A stretch of DNA of 64,000 bases from an uncultured Lachnospiraceae bacterium (lineage in GTDB: Bacteria; Bacillota; Clostridia; Lachnospirales; Lachnospiraceae), in the NCBI GenBank assembly GCA_947625015.1, contig CANQMR010000010.1, forward strand, positions 33,679 to 97,678, read 5' to 3'. The notes under the pieces are model-generated. The model was not told the DNA's origin. It saw nothing but the letters and a program-made list of their open reading frames with translations, and made no database searches. Positions 60,106 through 64,000 of this stretch are shown here, piece by piece. A program made the position numbers and the translations under genes. How positions within the stretch are numbered: position 1 is the first letter of the stretch; each line of letters opens with the position of its first letter.

Positions 60106-60858
60106 TCATACATTGCCGCCATATGTACCGACTGCGGTTTCATATGCCAGCGGCAGCGGCATCTGCATCCAACTGGTAAAACGATTGTCCATGCTTATAA
60201 AATAATCGTTTGCTCCCATATTAAAACCGCTCTTTTGCAAAGCCTCCGACACAAGCTGTCTGTGATATTGCAGCTTGGCAAGCTCCCTGCGTTTCTCTGC
60301 CGCCTCGGCACTGAGTTCATGATACTTTTCCCGTCTCGCCCGTTTTGCGGCCTGCTCTGCTCTCACCTTAGCCTCAATCTTCGCCCGCACCTCCGGTTTT
60401 AAATCTCCCGTAAGATATTTATGGACTACGCCGTTCTCATCTATGCCTACGGCATAGGAATATAACTCATGCCCCATTAATGACAATTCCGCCTGATGTT
60501 TTGGAAAATCATCAAGCGCCTTTTTAATTTTCTGTTCATAATAGGCTGCTTTCTCCGGGTCATTTACCATTTTCTCTAAAATATTCGGAGCAATTACCAC
60601 ATTGTTGTACCCTGCTATGCTTGCGCCAAAATTATCAACACTTCGTTGGTCGTTACCGACATTTTTTACCATTACATTTGCGCCATACCGCTGTTTCAGA
60701 TACTCCACATACTGCTCTGTCCTGTCTGCTGAACCGCTCCCCGCGGTCTGCTTTACCATATCTGCAAAGCTGGTTTTTTCCGCCGCATTGCTTTTCTGTG
60801 CCTTATTTGCATACTGATACGCCGCTAACAGCGCGCTGTCTACATTACCAATTCCCAT
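60106..60858 (-). CDS. array protein A4 (250 aa), family A
   Basis: Start at ATG 60858 (MGIGNVDSALLAAYQYANKA) with AAGGAG 8 bp upstream; it lies 23 bp after the kinase stop codon. Blocks match A3: TEQYVEYLKQRYGANVMVKN, DQRSVDNFGASIAGYNNVVI, APNILEKMVNDPEKAAYYEQ and the basic RAEQAAKRARREKYHELSAE. A3 and A4 form one sub-group (YGANVMVK), A1 and A2 the other (YGNVRYES). First gene of the array after the two-component pair, so the whole array is likely one operon with it. Confidence 0.8.
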   Translation of the reverse strand: MGIGNVDSALLAAYQYANKAQKSNAAEKTSFADMVKQTAGSGSADRTEQYVEYLKQRYGANVMVKNVGNDQRSVDNFGASIAGYNNVVIAPNILEKMVNDPEKAAYYEQKIKKALDDFPKHQAELSLMGHELYSYAVGIDENGVVHKYLTGDLKPEVRAKIEAKVRAEQAAKRARREKYHELSAEAAEKRRELAKLQYHRQLVSEALQKSGFNMGANDYFISMDNRFTSWMQMPLPLAYETAVGTYGGNV

Positions 60859-60881
60859 TTTCTCTGCTCCTTTCCCGGCGG

Positions 60882-62327
60882 TCACACCGCCTGTTCATTT
60901 TTCATCATTACCAACAGGGTAAATACCTTGTTCTCCGCCTGCCAGTCCACGCCGCCATGATATTTCTCCGCAGTGTTTTTGATGTTGGCAAGCCCTATCC
61001 CATGTGCCTTTTTGTCCGGCTTGGTGGTAGCCGGCAGTTCTGCTCCCTTCTTCCGCACCACATTTCCGTCAAAACTGTTTTCCACTTTCAGGAAGAACAG
61101 CTTCCCCTTTGAAAATGAAGTCAGACGGATAAATGGTTCCCTATCCCCTCCTTTCCCGTTTTTGCAGGCTTCCACTGCATTGTCTAAGGCATTTCCGATG
61201 ATAACGCCTATGTCATAACTCCGGATTACAAGATTATCCGGAAAAATCAGCTTTTCCGCATACAACTTTGCCTCCGGCACTGTGCGCAAAAGCTCGTGAT
61301 ATTTCATATTCAAGAGCGTATCCACCACAGCATTTCCCGTCTTGTACTGCATTTCCAATCTGTCAAAGGTCTGGTTTAACTCCGATAAATACGCCTTCAG
61401 TTCCTCATTTTCTCCGCCCTGTCCGGCAAGCCGCATAATCACAGCAAGGGTATTTCCCATATCGTGCTTCATACTCCGGACGCCGGAATATATATGCTCT
61501 AACTCCGCAATCTGTCCCTGCATACTGCCAATCTGCTGCTCCAAAATAATCCGGCTGTTCCGCTCCCTGTTTAGGGAAATCATATCCTGAAACAGCTTTA
61601 CGCTGTATACCACAGACAGCAGGCACAATACCAGAATTGCCGGAACGACTACCGTCAACGCCGGGTGTCTGGCATATAACAGCGTTGGCACTCCGTCCTC
61701 CACAGTAACCATAAACATCCGCAATAATATACAAATCAGAAATCCCGCCATACTCGGCGCAAGCAGAAAATAAAGCTCCGTCCTGTTTATGGGATACTCT
61801 TTTTCCCGAAAACTCTGTATTATTTTTTTCAAAGAGCCCACGCACAAAATAGTAAAAACCCCATACATCAAAATCTGCAACAATACGGTAGTGGCATTAA
61901 TAAGTATCATCGTATGGTCCGCCGACATATGCCCTTTCTCTAAGCACCACACCCACACGCTGTACAGATTGCCGCCAAGCAACAGGACGCTGTAAGAGAT
62001 AAAATAGCTAATGTGGCTGACCATCATAAAAGTAACTAACAGATAGCCGGTGATTCTTTTTCCCACCTGATAAAAAAGCAGGGCAAGAATTACAATCATG
62101 CCAAACATAGCCGCCTGCTTTTCCACTAACCGGATATCCTCATATCCATAAGGAAGCAACCTTGCAATGCAGAGACCGCACACCGTATAAATCACCGCTA
62201 TCAAAAAACCCTTCCCTCGCTTTTCGCCCCCTCTGTATTCCAGAAAATGTCCCAGAAAATATTGCAGGCCAAACCCCTGAACAGCCATATAATAAATTTC
62301 AAAAAAAATACTGATTATTTTAGACAT
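60882..62327 (-). CDS. sensor histidine kinase, GHKL/AgrC type
   Basis: Start at ATG 62327 (MSKIISIFFEIYYMAVQG), with GGAGG 8 bp upstream; it overlaps the regulator stop by 8 bp, so the pair is translationally coupled. About six helices fill the first 240 residues. Then come a coiled-coil dimerisation part, the phospho-acceptor region SMKHDMGNTLAVIMRLAG, and a GHKL ATPase domain with N-box IIGNALDNAVEACKNG and glycine box HGIGLANIKN. The architecture is that of peptide-pheromone or antimicrobial sensors. No AgrB/AgrD gene is visible; the next genes downstream are the A/B array. 481 residues. Confidence 0.9.
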   Translation of the reverse strand: MSKIISIFFEIYYMAVQGFGLQYFLGHFLEYRGGEKRGKGFLIAVIYTVCGLCIARLLPYGYEDIRLVEKQAAMFGMIVILALLFYQVGKRITGYLLVTFMMVSHISYFISYSVLLLGGNLYSVWVWCLEKGHMSADHTMILINATTVLLQILMYGVFTILCVGSLKKIIQSFREKEYPINRTELYFLLAPSMAGFLICILLRMFMVTVEDGVPTLLYARHPALTVVVPAILVLCLLSVVYSVKLFQDMISLNRERNSRIILEQQIGSMQGQIAELEHIYSGVRSMKHDMGNTLAVIMRLAGQGGENEELKAYLSELNQTFDRLEMQYKTGNAVVDTLLNMKYHELLRTVPEAKLYAEKLIFPDNLVIRSYDIGVIIGNALDNAVEACKNGKGGDREPFIRLTSFSKGKLFFLKVENSFDGNVVRKKGAELPATTKPDKKAHGIGLANIKNTAEKYHGGVDWQAENKVFTLLVMMKNEQAV

Positions 62328-63033
62328 CTGCCGCACCTCCGCCGTCCAGATACCGCATATATGCCTTTACAAAATCGTGATATTTTTCCTTTGCCATATA
62401 GACCTGTTCCCCATTAGACAACTCAATCGCGTTATTGGTATATTGGGTGATATGCTCCATATTCACAAAGTACCCCCTGTGGCAGCGGTAGAAACTGCCG
62501 TCCAACTCCTCCGCCAACTTCGACATGGCGTAGTAGGCTTCAATGTCCTCTCTTACAGTGTGTATCACGACCTTGTTGGCCCGGCTCTCAATGTAAAGAA
62601 TTTCCCTCTGCTTCACCACAAAGCTGCAATTTTTCTTCTTGATAAAAAGTGTGGAGCCCTCCCTTGCGCCGCCCTGCTTTTCTATCTGCTTCTTTGCACC
62701 GGCAAAAACCTCTGCAAATTTCTGCCCGGAAATCGGCTTTAAAAGATAGTGAAAGGCGCTCACATCGAAGGCCTCAAACACATACTCTTTTACCACAGTC
62801 ACAAAAATGATAACCGCCCGCTCGTCATACCTCCGCAACTCCCTCGCCGTCTCAATCCCATTTTTCCCTTCCATTTGTATGTCAAGGAAAATGATGTCAA
62901 AATGCCGTTTTTCCGCAAGCAGTTCCTTTCCTGTTGAAAACTGCCTGATTCGACAGCCTGCGCCCTGCATTTCCACCAACTCCGCTATCTGCTCCCGGAT
63001 ATTTTTCTCATCATCACATATTGCTATCTCCAC
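62320..63033 (-). CDS. LytTR-family response regulator
   Basis: The receiver domain has CDDEKN, phospho-acceptor Asp in IIFLDIQMEGKNGIETA and the Thr/Lys of FVTVVKEY and YLLKPI. The LytTR domain (about 130-232) has REILYIESRANKVVIHT and FYRCHRGYFVNMEHI. The start is a GTG at 63033 with a weak GGTGG site. It is the first gene of the operon, upstream of the kinase and the array, and may control the whole unit. Comparable to the regulator at 7222-7962 but only distantly related. 237 residues. Confidence 0.9.
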   Translation of the reverse strand: MEIAICDDEKNIREQIAELVEMQGAGCRIRQFSTGKELLAEKRHFDIIFLDIQMEGKNGIETARELRRYDERAVIIFVTVVKEYVFEAFDVSAFHYLLKPISGQKFAEVFAGAKKQIEKQGGAREGSTLFIKKKNCSFVVKQREILYIESRANKVVIHTVREDIEAYYAMSKLAEELDGSFYRCHRGYFVNMEHITQYTNNAIELSNGEQVYMAKEKYHDFVKAYMRYLDGGGAADV

Positions 63034-63212
63034 TAGTCCACCACTTCCCGATTATTATCATTTCAATTATGAACAAAAAACACTAAAATTATCTCTGTCT
63101 TTTATATCGGCAGACTTTTCCTTCCCACAGCGCAAATGATACGAATCCGGCTTTTTTTAATATGAAATCAACAAATTTTGATAAAATTTTTTTCCGGATA
63201 ATCGCCCAAAAT

Positions 63213-63275
63213 GGAAAGTGTACTTGACATCTGAATTATTTTTGCTATAATAAAGATATGGAAAGTACACTTTCC
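63213..63275 (+). promoter_or_regulatory. promoter and two operators of the XRE repressor gene
   Basis: TTGACA (63224-63229) and TATAAT (63246-63251) are spaced by 16 bp with a TGC extended -10. A perfect 16-bp palindrome, GGAAAGT-AC-ACTTTCC (63260-63275), covers the transcription start. A second, partial copy GGAAAGTGTACTT (63213-63225) overlaps the -35 box. This is the layout of an autorepressed gene. Confidence 0.8.
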
Positions 63276-63292
63276 ATAGAAAGAGGGATATT

Positions 63293-63505
63293 TTGAAAAA
63301 TCGATTAGAAGAATTACGCAAACAAAGAGGTATTAAACAAGAAGATTTAGCTGCTGCTCTTGAAGTATCTCGACAAACAATAGGCTCTTTAGAAAATGGG
63401 CGTTACAATCCCTCTATTATGTTAGCCTTTAAAATTGCAAGATACTTTCAAATGAGCATTGAAGATATTTTTATTTATGAGGAGGAAAAAGAAGATGAAA
63501 AATAA
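63293..63505 (+). CDS. XRE-family transcriptional regulator (70 aa)
   Basis: The small protein is a single helix-turn-helix domain (KNRLEELRKQRGIKQEDLAA, SRQTIGSLENGRYNPSIMLA), like Cro/CI and the YgzD/YozG group. The start is a TTG at 63293, preceded by AGAGGG; no ATG is available before residue 10. Its promoter is bracketed by GGAAAGT-ACTTTCC sites, so it probably represses itself. The stop overlaps the start of the membrane-protein gene by 11 bp. This two-gene arrangement is common in Firmicutes, the regulator controlling its membrane partner. Confidence 0.88.
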   Translation: MKNRLEELRKQRGIKQEDLAAALEVSRQTIGSLENGRYNPSIMLAFKIARYFQMSIEDIFIYEEEKEDEK

Positions 63506-63890
63506 ATATCAAATTTGGTACATTGGTTATATCATTTCATTATTGTTAATTCTTATCATTCTTTTTACAGATTTTTCAAAAATTGCAGATACCGGACTTG
63601 CAATTTTATTTAGCGTGGTTCTTGGGGTTTCCCACGTTCAAGTTCTACACAACAAAATGATGAAAACTGATACCGATTACAAAATCAATGTTATGGACGA
63701 ACGCAATATTATGATTCAAGAAAAAGTAGGAAATATGACAAACATGATTAACACCGCATTATTAGGCTTGGCAACTGTCATATTTATTTGCTTAGACTAT
63801 GTAATTCCGGCGATTGTTACTGGAATTATTATTACAATCCAGCCTATTATATTGATTACTATTAGTAATATATTTGAGAAAAAATTGTAG
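63495..63890 (+). CDS. small four-helix membrane protein (131 aa), partner of XRE regulator
   Basis: Start at ATG 63495 (MKNKYQIWYIGYIISLLLIL), with AGGAGG about 9 bp upstream; the longer frame from 63459 overlaps the regulator. Hydrophobic segments at about residues 8-24, 30-47, 82-100 and 103-123 flank a cytoplasmic loop with MDERNIMIQEKVGN. The DERN--I-EK motif recalls DUF2178-like proteins found next to XRE regulators, but this is by eye. Role unknown. The remaining 110 bp to the window edge contain no feature I can support. Confidence 0.78.
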   Translation: MKNKYQIWYIGYIISLLLILIILFTDFSKIADTGLAILFSVVLGVSHVQVLHNKMMKTDTDYKINVMDERNIMIQEKVGNMTNMINTALLGLATVIFICLDYVIPAIVTGIIITIQPIILITISNIFEKKL

Positions 63891-64000
63891 AAATGAAATA
63901 TGCCGATTATGAATTTTTTTTTCATTTGAGTTTCCGCTAAATACATTTTAGCAGGAATAAATGCCTGATAAAGTATCTGAACATCGTTGTTTTACGGTGA

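Noticed and set aside
63891..64000. Small hairpin GCTAAATACATTTTAGC as a terminator of the XRE operon
   Set aside because: The stem is only about 6 bp and is not followed by a T-run.

Overview
The window looks like a chromosomal piece of a low-to-moderate GC, Gram-positive anaerobe, most likely a Lachnospiraceae member (Clostridia). The support is a complete anaerobic (CbiK/CbiG/CbiD-type) cobalamin operon, strong AGGAGG ribosome sites, TTGACA/TATAAT promoters, LytTR/GHKL two-component systems, and several protein families (DUF5716/DUF5717-like and a small-protein array) that I associate with Lachnospiraceae. The genus cannot be fixed from the sequence alone. No rRNA, tRNA, CRISPR array or transposase was seen.

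Layout. (1) 1-5681, minus: a tightly overlapping ABC-transporter operon (one ATPase, three permeases, four membrane-anchored extracytoplasmic proteins) that appears to contain a duplicated permease/anchored-protein cassette and runs off the left edge. (2) 5817-7962, plus: a divergent GHKL sensor kinase and LytTR response regulator. (3) 8090-9190: an alanine-racemase-like enzyme. (4) 9210-12627, minus: a MacAB-like ABC exporter. (5) 12739-17618, minus: endonuclease IV, exonuclease III, a lipoprotein GH9 glycosidase and deoxyribose-phosphate aldolase. (6) 17641-18307, minus: a type III toxin-antitoxin locus (ToxN/AbiQ-like toxin, hairpin terminator, short RNA leader, consensus promoter). (7) 18335-26392, minus: RNase H, then a five-gene cluster encoding a 1190-residue solenoid-like protein, an actin/Hsp70-fold-like protein, a TPR protein, a coiled-coil membrane protein and a small protein; I regard it as an uncharacterised system. 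(8) 26412-29956, plus: a HisC/CobD-like aminotransferase, a serine hydrolase with cell-wall-binding repeats, and UppP. (9) 29957-51258, minus: a NUDIX hydrolase, then about 20 genes for cobalamin synthesis and cobalt uptake, preceded by a cobalamin riboswitch with an intrinsic terminator. (10) 51041-52817: a near-perfect 888-bp tandem duplication carrying the riboswitch plus a 172-residue orphan gene. (11) 52901-53926: a DMT/EamA transporter with a His-rich tail. (12) 53900-63033, minus: a LytTR/GHKL two-component pair followed by an array of eight paralogous small proteins alternating between two families. (13) 63213-63890, plus: an XRE repressor with its own operators and a small membrane protein.

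How the parts work together. The cobalamin operon encodes cobalt uptake (CbiMNQO), chelation (CbiK), every corrin-ring step from cobalt-factor II to cobyric acid, side-chain addition (CobD, CbiB) and nucleotide-loop assembly (CobU, CobS, CobT, CobC). Two genes are fusions (CbiJ-CbiE and CbiA-CobT). Feedback comes from the AdoCbl riboswitch upstream of cbiQ. Missing here, and presumably elsewhere, are the uroporphyrinogen/sirohydrochlorin steps and an ATP:corrinoid adenosyltransferase.

A recurring theme is recent tandem duplication at several scales: 36-, 42- and 63-bp in-frame repeats within three genes, the 888-bp riboswitch duplication, and the gene array. Family names and functions are from recognition of motifs, not from database searches.
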